Source: Sphingomonas sp.
GTDB taxonomy: Bacteria > Pseudomonadota > Alphaproteobacteria > Sphingomonadales > Sphingomonadaceae
DNA length: 7,093 nucleotides
Direction of reading: 5' to 3'
Assembly (NCBI GenBank): GCA_030146605.1
Contig: JASLBO010000295.1
Location: 1 to 7,093 of the forward strand
In this document: in pieces, positions 1-6,440 of the stretch
Layout of the letters: every line of letters starts with the position of its first letter
Numbering within the stretch: the first letter of the stretch is position 1
The notes under the pieces: model-generated
The model's input: only the letters and a program-made list of their open reading frames with translations
Databases searched by the model: none
Told to the model about the DNA's origin: nothing
Position numbers and translations under genes: made by a program

Positions 1-1002
1 GCCGTGGCGGTGATATTGGCAAGCCCGGCGGCAGGGCCGGCGATCGCGCAAGACGAGAGCGGCTTCCAGGCCTATCTCCAGACGCTGGCGCGGCAGGCGA
101 TGGCCGAAGGCGTCACCCGGCGCACCGTCGATCTGGTCATCCCGACGCTGACCTATAACGCACGCGTGGTAGAGCTCGACCGGCAGCAGCCCGAGACGCG
201 GCCCAATGCGCCGATATCGGCCTTCGAACCGTACCGCGTCCGCCATGTCGACGCCGCGCGGATCGGGCAGGGGCGCGCCGCCTATCAGCGCGTGCGCACC
301 CGGCTGGAGCGGATCGAGCGCGAGACCGGGGTGCCCGAATCGATCATGGTGGCGATCTGGGGGCACGAGACCAATTACGGCCGCGTAATGGGCGGGTTCG
401 ACTTGCCGCGTGCGCTCGCCAGCCTGGCTTATGAAGGGCGGCGGCGCGACCTGTTCGCCAGCGAGTTCATCGCGACCCTCAAGATGATCGATCGGGGGGT
501 GCCTCGCGGGAAACTCGTCGGTAGCTGGGCGGGCGCGTTCGGCGGGCCGCAATTCCTGCCGAGCGTCTATCTGCGGCTCGCGGTAGATGGCGACGGCGAC
601 GGGCTCGCCGACATCTGGAACAGCGAGGCGGACACGCTCGCCTCGATCGCCAATTATTTCGTCAATGCCGGCTGGCGGCCCGGACAGCCCTGGGGTGTCG
701 CGGTGCGCGTGCCCGAGGGATTCAATCGGGCTGCGGTCGCGGGGCGGACCAATGCGCCGCGTTGCCCGAGGGTGCACGAGCGGCACAGCCGGTGGAAGAC
801 CGTGGCGGAGTGGCGCTCGCTGGGGCTGGTGCCGCAGGGGCGCCTGCCCGCCGACAATGTCCAGGCGACTTTGCTCGAACCCGACGGACCGGGGAAGACG
901 GCCTATCTGCTCACCGGCAATTATCGTGTGATCCTCGATTATAATTGCTCGAATTTTTACGCTTTGTCGGTAGGTCTGCTCGCCGATGAAGTGGAACGCT
1001 AA
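1..1002 (+). CDS. Lytic murein transglycosylase, MltB family (5' end missing)
   Basis: Periplasmic enzyme expected to cleave the MurNAc-GlcNAc bond of peptidoglycan, leaving 1,6-anhydro-MurNAc ends. The reading frame is open at the left edge, and residues 1-16 (counting from the GTG at 4) look like the second half of a signal peptide ending AIA|Q, so the true start lies upstream. Residues 112-126 carry the MltB catalytic segment ESIMVAIWGHETNYG, with the likely catalytic Glu at 122. GSWAGAFGGPQFLPSVY (173-189) is the second family signature. DGDGDG (195-200), with acidic residues following, matches the EF-hand-like calcium loop known in E. coli Slt35/MltB. The C-terminus (YNCSNFYALSVGLLADEV, from 313) matches the end of the catalytic domain in the MltB_2 subgroup. 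No peptidoglycan-binding domain follows it, unlike many members. Its last 17 bp overlap the next gene, suggesting cotranscription and translational coupling. The family call is firm; the exact role among the cell's transglycosylases is not known. Confidence 0.93.
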   Translation, partial: AVAVILASPAAGPAIAQDESGFQAYLQTLARQAMAEGVTRRTVDLVIPTLTYNARVVELDRQQPETRPNAPISAFEPYRVRHVDAARIGQGRAAYQRVRTRLERIERETGVPESIMVAIWGHETNYGRVMGGFDLPRALASLAYEGRRRDLFASEFIATLKMIDRGVPRGKLVGSWAGAFGGPQFLPSVYLRLAVDGDGDGLADIWNSEADTLASIANYFVNAGWRPGQPWGVAVRVPEGFNRAAVAGRTNAPRCPRVHERHSRWKTVAEWRSLGLVPQGRLPADNVQATLLEPDGPGKTAYLLTGNYRVILDYNCSNFYALSVGLLADEVER

Positions 1003-1864
1003 AGCAGTCGCTGCTCTTTTCCTCCTCGCCGGATTCGGCGGGGAGCGAGTTTTTGCCCATGAAGGTGCGCAGGATCGCCCCGGTGCCGGCTATGCCGCAC
1101 CCGGCGCCGCGCGCCCCGCGCCGCAGCTCGATTATGCGCCGCCGGCTCAGGAGGGCTTCGCCGATCCGGCCGCCGAGGCGACCGGACCCCGCGGAAGCTC
1201 GCAGCGGGCGCCCGGCGAGCAGCGCTATGACGAGGTCGGCTATGCCGCGATCGGTGACGGCGAGGGAGTAACCGGGGTTCATCCTTCGCTTGCTCCCGAT
1301 TCGCTGGTCGAGGTGACATCGCTCGAGAACGGGCGCACGATCGTCGCGCTGATCGTCGCAACCGATCCGGGTGCCGGCAATCCGATCGTGCTTTCGCCTG
1401 GTGCCGCGCGCGAACTCGGCCATGACGGCGGCGGGCGCGTGGCGGTGCGGGTGCGCAAGGTGGCGGCTGGCCCGGGCGACATGCTGGCGTTGCGCGCGGG
1501 CGGCCCGGCTGCGGCGCGGCCCGATACCCCGCCGATCCTGCTCAACGCGCTTCGCAAGCATCTCGGCGTACCGGCCGCAGCCGCGCCCGCAATCGCCGAG
1601 CGGCCGGCTTATTCGCGCCCGGCTGCGCCGTCTCGCGCGGCTCGGCCCGTATCGGGCGCGGGTTTCTACGTGCAGATCGCCGCACTTTCTAATGCCAGGA
1701 ACGCGCAAGCGCTTGCGCAGAGGATGGGCGGGTCCGTAAAGCAGGGCGGAGGGCTCTATCGCGTGCAGCTCGGCCCCTTCGCCACGCGGCGGGAGGCGGA
1801 TGCAGCGCGGGGCGGGGCCGCACGCGCGGGTTTTGGAGACGCGCGCGTCATCGCCGTCAACTGA
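986..1864 (+). CDS. RlpA-like SPOR-domain protein with a reduced double-psi barrel
   Basis: Exported septal-wall protein, 292 aa. Residues 1-24 form a signal peptide (probable cleavage VFA|HEG). There is no lipobox cysteine, so it is not an obvious lipoprotein. A Pro/Ala-rich linker follows (about 25-80). Residues 81-160 align with the RlpA double-psi beta-barrel: H99 in VHPSLAPDS matches the conserved AHRTLPFG His, LVEVTSLENGRTIV (107-120) is the well-conserved centre, and D127 matches the NDRGP Asp. The usual WYG and TASGE block between the start of the domain and H99 is almost entirely missing. A DTPPILLNALRKHLG segment (180-194) is typical of sphingomonad RlpA proteins. The C-terminal SPOR domain (about 225-291, starting GFYVQIAAL and including YRVQLGPF) binds denuded glycan at division sites. 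There is no clear Shine-Dalgarno; the start lies inside the preceding gene, which suggests coupling. The protein is probably a septal-wall binder, and catalytic activity is doubtful. Confidence 0.85.
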   Translation: MKWNAKAVAALFLLAGFGGERVFAHEGAQDRPGAGYAAPGAARPAPQLDYAPPAQEGFADPAAEATGPRGSSQRAPGEQRYDEVGYAAIGDGEGVTGVHPSLAPDSLVEVTSLENGRTIVALIVATDPGAGNPIVLSPGAARELGHDGGGRVAVRVRKVAAGPGDMLALRAGGPAAARPDTPPILLNALRKHLGVPAAAAPAIAERPAYSRPAAPSRAARPVSGAGFYVQIAALSNARNAQALAQRMGGSVKQGGGLYRVQLGPFATRREADAARGGAARAGFGDARVIAVN

Positions 1865-1887
1865 GTAACCCGGGGACCCGGACTGCC

Positions 1888-3048
1888 ATGAAGAAGCTTA
1901 TCGCCGCCTCGATCCTGGCGCTCGCCATCGCCTATCCGACCACTGCGCAGAACCCGCCCTTCGATACGCCGGCGCCGATCGCCTATCTCGAGGACCTGTC
2001 CTCGGGGGCGGTGCTCTACGCCAAGGACGCCGACCGCCGCATCCCGCCGGCATCGATGGCGAAGATGATGACGGTCTATGTCGCGTTCGACCTGATCAAG
2101 CAGGGCAAGCTCAAATTGAGCGACACCACCACGGTGGCGCCCGAGACCTGGAAGAAGTGGCATTCGCAGGGCTCGACGATGTTCCTCGCGGTCGGCGAGA
2201 CACCGCGAGTCGAGGATCTGCTCAATGGCATCGTCACGCTCTCGGGCAACGACGCCTGCGTCGTGCTCGCCGAGAAGATCGCGGGGACCGAGGAAGCGTT
2301 CGTCAATCTGATGAACCAGCAGGCGAAGAAGATTGGGCTGAGCAACAGCCAGTTCGGCACCTCGAACGGCTGGCCGGACGAAGGCCGGACCTATGTGACC
2401 GCGCGCGATCTCGCACATCTCGCCAAGGCGACGATCGAGGACCATCCGCAACTCTACAAGCAATTCTACAGCCGCACTTCCTACACCTGGGGCAAGACGC
2501 TGGGCGCGGGCGCGGCGATCACCCAGGGCAATCGCGATCCGCTGCTCGGGCGCGTCGCCGGTGCCGACGGGCTCAAGACCGGGCATACCGAGGAAGCGGG
2601 TTACGGCTTCACCGGTTCGGCCGAGCAGAACGGGCGGCGGCTGGTGATGGTCGTGGCCGGACTCGATTCCTACGGTGGCCGCGCCGAGGAATCGGTGCGC
2701 TTCATGCATTGGGGCTTCCGGGCGTGGAGCCCGCTCGCGATCGCCTCGAAGGGGAAGAAGATCGGCGAGGTCGAAGTGCAAGGCGGCGGCGCGGGCAGCG
2801 TCGGCGTGGTGGCGCCGCGCAACCTCAACGCCACCGTCCCGGCGGGCACTTCGCCGAAGATGACCGGCAAGCTGGTGTATCTCGGGCCGGTCAAGGCGCC
2901 GATCAAGGCCGGCGCGCATATCGCCGATCTGGTGGTCGAGACGCCGGGCATGCCGACCCAGACGCTGCCGCTGGTGGCGCAGGCCGATGTCGGCGAGGCG
3001 GGGTTCTTCCGCCGGGTGTGGCTCGGGCTGACGTCGCTGTTCGCTTGA
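1888..3048 (+). CDS. dacA: D-alanyl-D-alanine carboxypeptidase, PBP5/6 type (peptidase S11)
   Basis: Low-molecular-weight penicillin-binding protein that removes the terminal D-Ala from peptidoglycan pentapeptides in the periplasm. All three active-site motifs are present: SxxK as SMAK at 56-59 (nucleophile S56), SGN at 119-121, and KTG at 230-232. Residues 1-20 are a signal peptide, probably cut at TTA|Q. The S11 catalytic domain spans about 25-265, and a beta-rich PBP5_C-like domain about 279-365. The C-terminal tail (FFRRVWLGLTSLFA) is a short amphipathic helix of the kind that anchors PBP5 to the inner membrane. The length of 386 aa is normal. The ATG at 1888 is chosen because the signal peptide begins there; the only Shine-Dalgarno-like match (GGGGA, 1872-1876) is rather distant. 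It lies 23 bp after the RlpA-like gene, so probably the same operon. The family is certain; the choice between dacA, dacC and dacF names is not. Confidence 0.95.
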   Translation: MKKLIAASILALAIAYPTTAQNPPFDTPAPIAYLEDLSSGAVLYAKDADRRIPPASMAKMMTVYVAFDLIKQGKLKLSDTTTVAPETWKKWHSQGSTMFLAVGETPRVEDLLNGIVTLSGNDACVVLAEKIAGTEEAFVNLMNQQAKKIGLSNSQFGTSNGWPDEGRTYVTARDLAHLAKATIEDHPQLYKQFYSRTSYTWGKTLGAGAAITQGNRDPLLGRVAGADGLKTGHTEEAGYGFTGSAEQNGRRLVMVVAGLDSYGGRAEESVRFMHWGFRAWSPLAIASKGKKIGEVEVQGGGAGSVGVVAPRNLNATVPAGTSPKMTGKLVYLGPVKAPIKAGAHIADLVVETPGMPTQTLPLVAQADVGEAGFFRRVWLGLTSLFA

Positions 3049-3050
3049 TC

Positions 3051-3131
3051 CGTCACGCCGGCGAAGGCCGGGGTCCCAGGCCGCATGCCCAGCGCTCGCG
3101 GCCCGAGATCCCGGCTTTCGCCGGGATGACG
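3051..3131. repeat. REP-like 81-bp imperfect palindrome
   Basis: Two 34-base arms (3051-3084 and 3098-3131) pair around a 13-base loop. Of the 34 opposed positions, 28 are Watson-Crick and 2 are G-T pairs; mismatches fall at 56/126, 57/125, 76/106 and 78/104 (plus 3000). The right arm read on the minus strand begins CGTCATCCCGGCGAAAGCCG. This is recognisable as a dispersed palindromic element common in sphingomonads and other proteobacteria. It starts 2 bases after the dacA stop and ends 19 bases before the holB ATG, so it fills the gap. No T-tract follows, so it is not a standard intrinsic terminator. In the transcript it would form a strong hairpin that could protect the upstream mRNA or reduce readthrough into holB. 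The symmetry is certain; the genome-wide copy number is inferred. Confidence 0.85.
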
Positions 3132-3150
3132 ATTGGTGTCTAAACCTTCC

Positions 3151-4128
3151 ATGCTCCTCGGCAACGAATCCGCACGCGACGCGCTCGCCGCCGCCATGGC
3201 CAGCGGCGTGCTGCACCTTGCCTGGCTGATCGCCGGGCCGGTGGGGGTGGGGAAGGGCATTTTCGCGCGCGCCGCCGCGGCGCGGATGCTGGCCGAGGCC
3301 AGCGAGCCGCACAAGCTGAGTCCCGGCTGGGACGTACCCGAAACCACCCAGACCGCGCACCTGATCGCCGCGGGCGCGCATCCCGATTACCGCGAGCTGG
3401 TGCGGCTGCCCAAGGATGCCGCAAAACCGGACGAGGCGCTCGCCCGCTCGATCACGATCGCACAGGTGCGCAGCCTGCAGCCGCTGTTCGCGACCAAGCC
3501 CTCGCTGAGTTCGCGGCGCGTCGTCATCATCGACTCGATCGACGATCTCGAACGCGGTGGCGCCAACGCGTTGCTCAAGAATCTCGAGGAGCCGCCGGCG
3601 GGGACGATCTTCCTGCTGGTCAGCCACGCACCCGGACAATTGCTGCCGACGATCCGTTCGCGTTGCCGGCTGTTGCGCTTCGAGGCGCTTGCTTCGGAGC
3701 AAGTCGCCGGAATTCTGCGGACCGAACTTTCCGATGCTAGTGCAAGTGAGATCGAAGCGCTGGTGCGCGCCGGCGAGGGCTCGCCGGGGCGGGCGCTCGG
3801 CTTCGCCGGTCTGGATCTGGCGGCGCTGGAAGGTGATATGGCGAAGCTCGCGGAGACGGGCGATCCTTCCAACGCCGTGCGCTCGCGGCTCGCCAAGCTG
3901 CTCGGCGCCAAGGCCGCGCAGCCGCGCTACGAGGCTTTCCTGCGTCGCTCGCCGAGCTTCATCGCCGAGCAGGCGCGGACGCGTTCGGGCGAGCCGCTGC
4001 GGATCGCGCTCGACGCCCATGCAGCGGCGCGCGAGCTGGGTCCAGCCGCGACCGGGCTGTCGCTCGATGCCGGGGCGACCGTGTTCGAGATGTCGGGGCT
4101 GATCGCACGCCTCGCAACGCGCGCTTGA
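3151..4128 (+). CDS. holB: DNA polymerase III subunit delta' (clamp loader)
   Basis: Delta' is the rigid subunit of the replicative clamp loader, which opens the beta ring and loads it on primed DNA. Numbered from the ATG at 3151 (325 aa), the protein has a P-loop-like GPVGVGK (29-35) followed by Gly where an ATPase has Ser/Thr. It also has the AHPDYREL segment typical of delta' (about 76-83), NALLKNLEEPPAGTIFLLVS (139-158) and the sensor-1 type SRCR (170-173). The C-terminal collar region is weakly conserved. The four zinc-binding cysteines of E. coli delta' are absent from the segment after the P-loop. The start is uncertain. The ATG at 3151 best fits the usual beginning near LLGNE but has no Shine-Dalgarno. 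The GTG at 3136 would add 5 residues and has GGGA 9 bases upstream, inside the palindrome; a TTG at 3133 is also in frame. The stop codon overlaps the next gene's operator and -35 box. Confidence 0.92.
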   Translation: MLLGNESARDALAAAMASGVLHLAWLIAGPVGVGKGIFARAAAARMLAEASEPHKLSPGWDVPETTQTAHLIAAGAHPDYRELVRLPKDAAKPDEALARSITIAQVRSLQPLFATKPSLSSRRVVIIDSIDDLERGGANALLKNLEEPPAGTIFLLVSHAPGQLLPTIRSRCRLLRFEALASEQVAGILRTELSDASASEIEALVRAGEGSPGRALGFAGLDLAALEGDMAKLAETGDPSNAVRSRLAKLLGAKAAQPRYEAFLRRSPSFIAEQARTRSGEPLRIALDAHAAARELGPAATGLSLDAGATVFEMSGLIARLATRA

Positions 4129-4140
4129 CGTTCACGTAAA
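4125..4140. promoter_or_regulatory. Probable MerR/LiuR-type operator
   Basis: TTGACGTTCACGTAAA is a near-perfect dyad. The left arm TTGACGT and the right arm ACGTAAA are complementary at 6 of 7 positions around a 2-base centre. It resembles the operator I recall for LiuR-type MerR regulators of branched-chain amino-acid and acyl-CoA catabolism (TTnACGTnnACGTnAA-like). It sits directly upstream of a gene for such a regulator. It covers the -35 hexamer rather than lying between the -35 and -10 as in classical MerR activation, which suggests simple repression and autoregulation. The dyad is seen directly; its binding partner is inferred. Confidence 0.65.
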
Positions 4141-4154
4141 GGTAAAGCTATAGC
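4125..4154 (+). promoter_or_regulatory. Sigma-70-type promoter of the merR-acyl-CoA dehydrogenase pair
   Basis: The -35 box TTGACG (4125-4130) and -10 box TATAGC (4149-4154) are separated by 18 bp. The -35 box contains the holB stop codon. From the -10 box, transcription should begin near 4160-4162, at or beside the A of the merR ATG (4161), giving a leaderless message. The A+T-richer stretch 4131-4153 stands out from the G+C-rich surroundings. This was read by eye with no start-site data. Confidence 0.6.
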
Positions 4155-4160
4155 GCGGCC

Positions 4161-4586
4161 ATGAACGCTGCCGCCTTCCCCATCGAGGCCCTGGCGCCTA
4201 TCGAGCCCCGCCCCGAGCAGGAGGCCTTCTCCATTTCGGATCTGTGCGCCGAGTTCGCGGTCACGCCGCGCGCATTGCGCTTCTACGAGGATGAGGGGCT
4301 GATCGGCCCCGAGCGGCGCGGCACTCAGCGCATCTATTCGCACGCCGATCGCGCCCGGCTCGCCTGGATCCTGCGCGGCAAGCGCGTCGGGTTCAGCCTC
4401 GGCGAGATCAAGGAAATGATCGATCTCTACGATGTCGGCGACGGCCGCCGCGTTCAGAAGCAAGTGACGCTCGAACGCTGCCGGAATCGCATCGAGCTGC
4501 TCGAAAATCAGAAGCGCGACATCGACGCGCACATCGCCGAGCTCCAGCAATTCGTCGAGCTGCTTCAAAGCAGCGACGCTCACTGA
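4161..4586 (+). CDS. MerR-family transcriptional regulator, LiuR-like
   Basis: Dimeric DNA-binding regulator, 141 aa. After a 22-residue N-terminal extension, residues 23-42 ([20 protein letters not shown]) form the MerR winged helix-turn-helix. [18 protein letters not shown] (43-60) is the wing, and [16 protein letters not shown] (71-86) the second DNA-binding segment. Residues 102-135 form the dimerisation coiled coil. There is no C-terminal metal-binding cysteine cluster (only C29 and C107), so this is not a metal sensor. The sequence resembles the MerR subgroup that in proteobacteria controls leucine/isovalerate and acyl-CoA degradation genes (LiuR), for which an acyl-CoA-type effector is plausible but unproven. 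It lies 10 bp upstream of an acyl-CoA dehydrogenase gene, its likely target. No Shine-Dalgarno precedes the ATG, consistent with leaderless translation. The MerR call is firm; the LiuR assignment is moderate. Confidence 0.88.
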   Translation: MNAAAFPIEALAPIEPRPEQEAFSISDLCAEFAVTPRALRFYEDEGLIGPERRGTQRIYSHADRARLAWILRGKRVGFSLGEIKEMIDLYDVGDGRRVQKQVTLERCRNRIELLENQKRDIDAHIAELQQFVELLQSSDAH

Positions 4587-4589
4587 GGA
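4585..4589 (+). promoter_or_regulatory. Ribosome binding site of the acyl-CoA dehydrogenase gene
   Basis: GAGGA lies 7 bases before the ATG at 4597 and overlaps the merR stop codon (TGA, 4584-4586). It fixes the dehydrogenase start and suggests coupled translation of the two genes. It is the clearest Shine-Dalgarno in the window. Confidence 0.75.
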
Positions 4590-4596
4590 ACCTGAA

Positions 4597-6399
4597 ATGC
4601 CGCAATATACGCCCCCGGTGCGCGATACGCGCTTCATCCTCGATTCGGTGATCGGGCTCGATCGCTATGCCAATCTGTCGGGCTTCCAGAACGCGACGCC
4701 CGACGTGGTCGAGGCCGTGCTCGAGCAAGGCGGCCAGTTCGTCGCCGAAGTGCTGTTCCCGCTCAATTATTCGGGAGACCAGCAGGGCTGCACGCGCCAC
4801 GAAGACGGCAGCGTCACCACGCCCGAGGGCTTCAAGGAAGCGTATCAGGCGTTCGTCGAGAGCGGCTGGGGCACGCTGAGCGCGCCGACCGAATTCGGCG
4901 GGCAGGAGATGCCGCACGTCGTCTCGACTGCGTTTCAGGAATATATGATCTCCGCGAACATGGCGTTTGCGATGTATCCGGGGCTGACCCACGGCGCGAT
5001 CGCCGCCTTGCTGGTCAAGGGCTCGGACGAGCAGAAGGCGAAGTACGTTCCCAAGATGGTGTCGGGCGAGTGGGGCGGCACGATGAACCTCACCGAGCCG
5101 CATTGCGGCACCGATCTCGGGCTGATCCGCACCCGCGCCGAGCCCAATGCCGACGGCAGCTGGTCGATCACCGGCACCAAGATCTTCATCTCGTCGGGCG
5201 AGCACGATCTGACGAGCAACATCATCCACCTGGTGCTCGCCAAGACCCCCGGCGCGCCGGAGAGCAGCAAGGGGATCTCGCTGTTCGTGGTGCCGAAGTT
5301 CATGGTCGGCGACGACGGCGCGCTCGGCGACCGAAACGCGGTGACCTGCGGCTCGATCGAGCACAAGATGGGCATCCACGCCAATTCGACGTGCGTGATG
5401 AACTATGACGGGGCGACCGGCTGGCTGGTCGGCGACGAGATGAAGGGACTCGCCGCGATGTTCATCATGATGAACGCGGCACGGCTCGGCGTCGGTCTGC
5501 AGGGCCTCGGCGTCGGTGAGACGGCGTACCAGAACGCCGTACAATATGCCCATGACCGCCGCCAGGGGCGCGCGCTGACCGGGCCGGCCGAACCGCAGGA
5601 GAAGGCAGACACGCTGTTCGTCCATCCGGATGTTCGCCGGATGCTGATGGAAGCCAAGGCGCAGACCGAGGGCCTTCGCGCGCTTTGCCTGTGGAGCGCG
5701 TTGCAGGTCGATCTCGAGCATGCCGCGCCGACCGAGGAAGAGCGCCAGCTCGCTGCGGACCTGATCGGGCTGCTCACCCCGGTGATCAAGGGCGTCGGCA
5801 CCGATATCGGCTACAAGGTGGCGACCGATGCGCAGCAGGTCTATGGCGGCCACGGCTACATCGCCGAATGGGGCATGGAGCAATATGTCCGCGATGCCCG
5901 CATCTCGATGATCTACGAGGGCACCAACGGCGTGCAGGCGATGGATCTGGTCGGCCGCAAGCTCGCCCAGAATGGCGGGCGAGCGGTGCAAGCCTTCTTC
6001 CGAATGGTGACCGAGGAAGTCGGCGCGGCGAAAGGCGACGAGAAGCTCAGGAGCTTCGCCGAAGCGCTGGAGAAGGCACTCGGCCATCTCCAGGGCGCGA
6101 CGATGTGGCTGGCGGCCAATGGCTTCCAAAACCCCAATCATGTCGGCGCCGGCGCTTATCCGTACATGCAGCTGACCGGCACCGTGGCGCTCGGGCTGAT
6201 GTGGCTGCGCATGGCGAAGGCAGCTGCCGAGGCGCTCGCCGCGGGCAGCGAGAATGCGAAGTTCCTCGAAGCCAAGCTCGTCACTGCGCGCTTCTATGCC
6301 GAACGCTTCCTGCCCGACGCAGGCGCACTCCGCCGCAAGGTCGAGAGCGGCAGCGACGCGGTGATGGCGCTCGATCCGGAGATGTTCCGCGCGGCGTGA
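4597..6399 (+). CDS. Acyl-CoA dehydrogenase, long DmdC-like type with C-terminal domain
   Basis: FAD-dependent cytoplasmic enzyme that makes trans-2-enoyl-CoA from an acyl-CoA and passes electrons to an electron-transfer flavoprotein. It has 600 aa, versus about 380 for ordinary family members, because of extra segments at both ends. Residues 3-35 match the short N-terminal AcylCoA_DH_N extension. The dehydrogenase core spans about 36-460: the flavin-contact strand [13 protein letters not shown] (163-175), the middle beta domain (about 165-275), and the helical C-terminal part with [11 protein letters not shown] (414-424). E441 in [16 protein letters not shown] is in the position of the catalytic base identified in DmdC. 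Residues about 470-595 form the extra C-terminal domain of this subfamily. Relatives include 3-methylmercaptopropionyl-CoA dehydrogenase (DmdC) and many enzymes of unknown substrate. The physiological substrate cannot be read from the sequence; the LiuR-like neighbour hints at branched-chain or short/medium acyl-CoA. It is cotranscribed with the merR gene. Confidence 0.93.
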   Translation: MPQYTPPVRDTRFILDSVIGLDRYANLSGFQNATPDVVEAVLEQGGQFVAEVLFPLNYSGDQQGCTRHEDGSVTTPEGFKEAYQAFVESGWGTLSAPTEFGGQEMPHVVSTAFQEYMISANMAFAMYPGLTHGAIAALLVKGSDEQKAKYVPKMVSGEWGGTMNLTEPHCGTDLGLIRTRAEPNADGSWSITGTKIFISSGEHDLTSNIIHLVLAKTPGAPESSKGISLFVVPKFMVGDDGALGDRNAVTCGSIEHKMGIHANSTCVMNYDGATGWLVGDEMKGLAAMFIMMNAARLGVGLQGLGVGETAYQNAVQYAHDRRQGRALTGPAEPQEKADTLFVHPDVRRMLMEAKAQTEGLRALCLWSALQVDLEHAAPTEEERQLAADLIGLLTPVIKGVGTDIGYKVATDAQQVYGGHGYIAEWGMEQYVRDARISMIYEGTNGVQAMDLVGRKLAQNGGRAVQAFFRMVTEEVGAAKGDEKLRSFAEALEKALGHLQGATMWLAANGFQNPNHVGAGAYPYMQLTGTVALGLMWLRMAKAAAEALAAGSENAKFLEAKLVTARFYAERFLPDAGALRRKVESGSDAVMALDPEMFRAA

Positions 6400-6440
6400 A
6401 GCCGCTTGAGCCGGGGCGGGGGACATAGCATGGTCGGGCG

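Noticed and set aside
3051..3131. Intrinsic transcription terminator after dacA
   Set aside because: The stem is strong but no run of T follows either arm, and holB downstream lacks an evident promoter of its own; a dispersed repeat explains it better.
3126..3143. Five-codon frame (ATG ACG ATT GGT GTC TAA) between the palindrome and holB
   Set aside because: The ATG belongs to the repeat sequence itself, so a leader peptide is not supported.
1756..4020. Very long open frame on the minus strand across the RlpA-like, dacA and holB genes
   Set aside because: It is antisense to three recognisable genes, its translation is Arg/His/Asp-rich without family features, and long antisense frames are expected at this G+C content.
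6391..6405. Short perfect hairpin GCGGC-GTGAA-GCCGC at the end of the dehydrogenase gene
   Set aside because: A 5-bp stem without a T-tract is too weak for a terminator and easily arises by chance in G+C-rich DNA.
4408..6426. Long open frame on the minus strand opposite the acyl-CoA dehydrogenase gene
   Set aside because: It mirrors the codon pattern of the true gene, its composition is that of an antisense shadow, and it has no recognisable domain.
6406..6431. Possible promoter (TTGAGC with a CATAGC/TAGCAT box) before the YdbS-like gene
   Set aside because: The spacer is only 12-14 bp, too short for a sigma-70 promoter.
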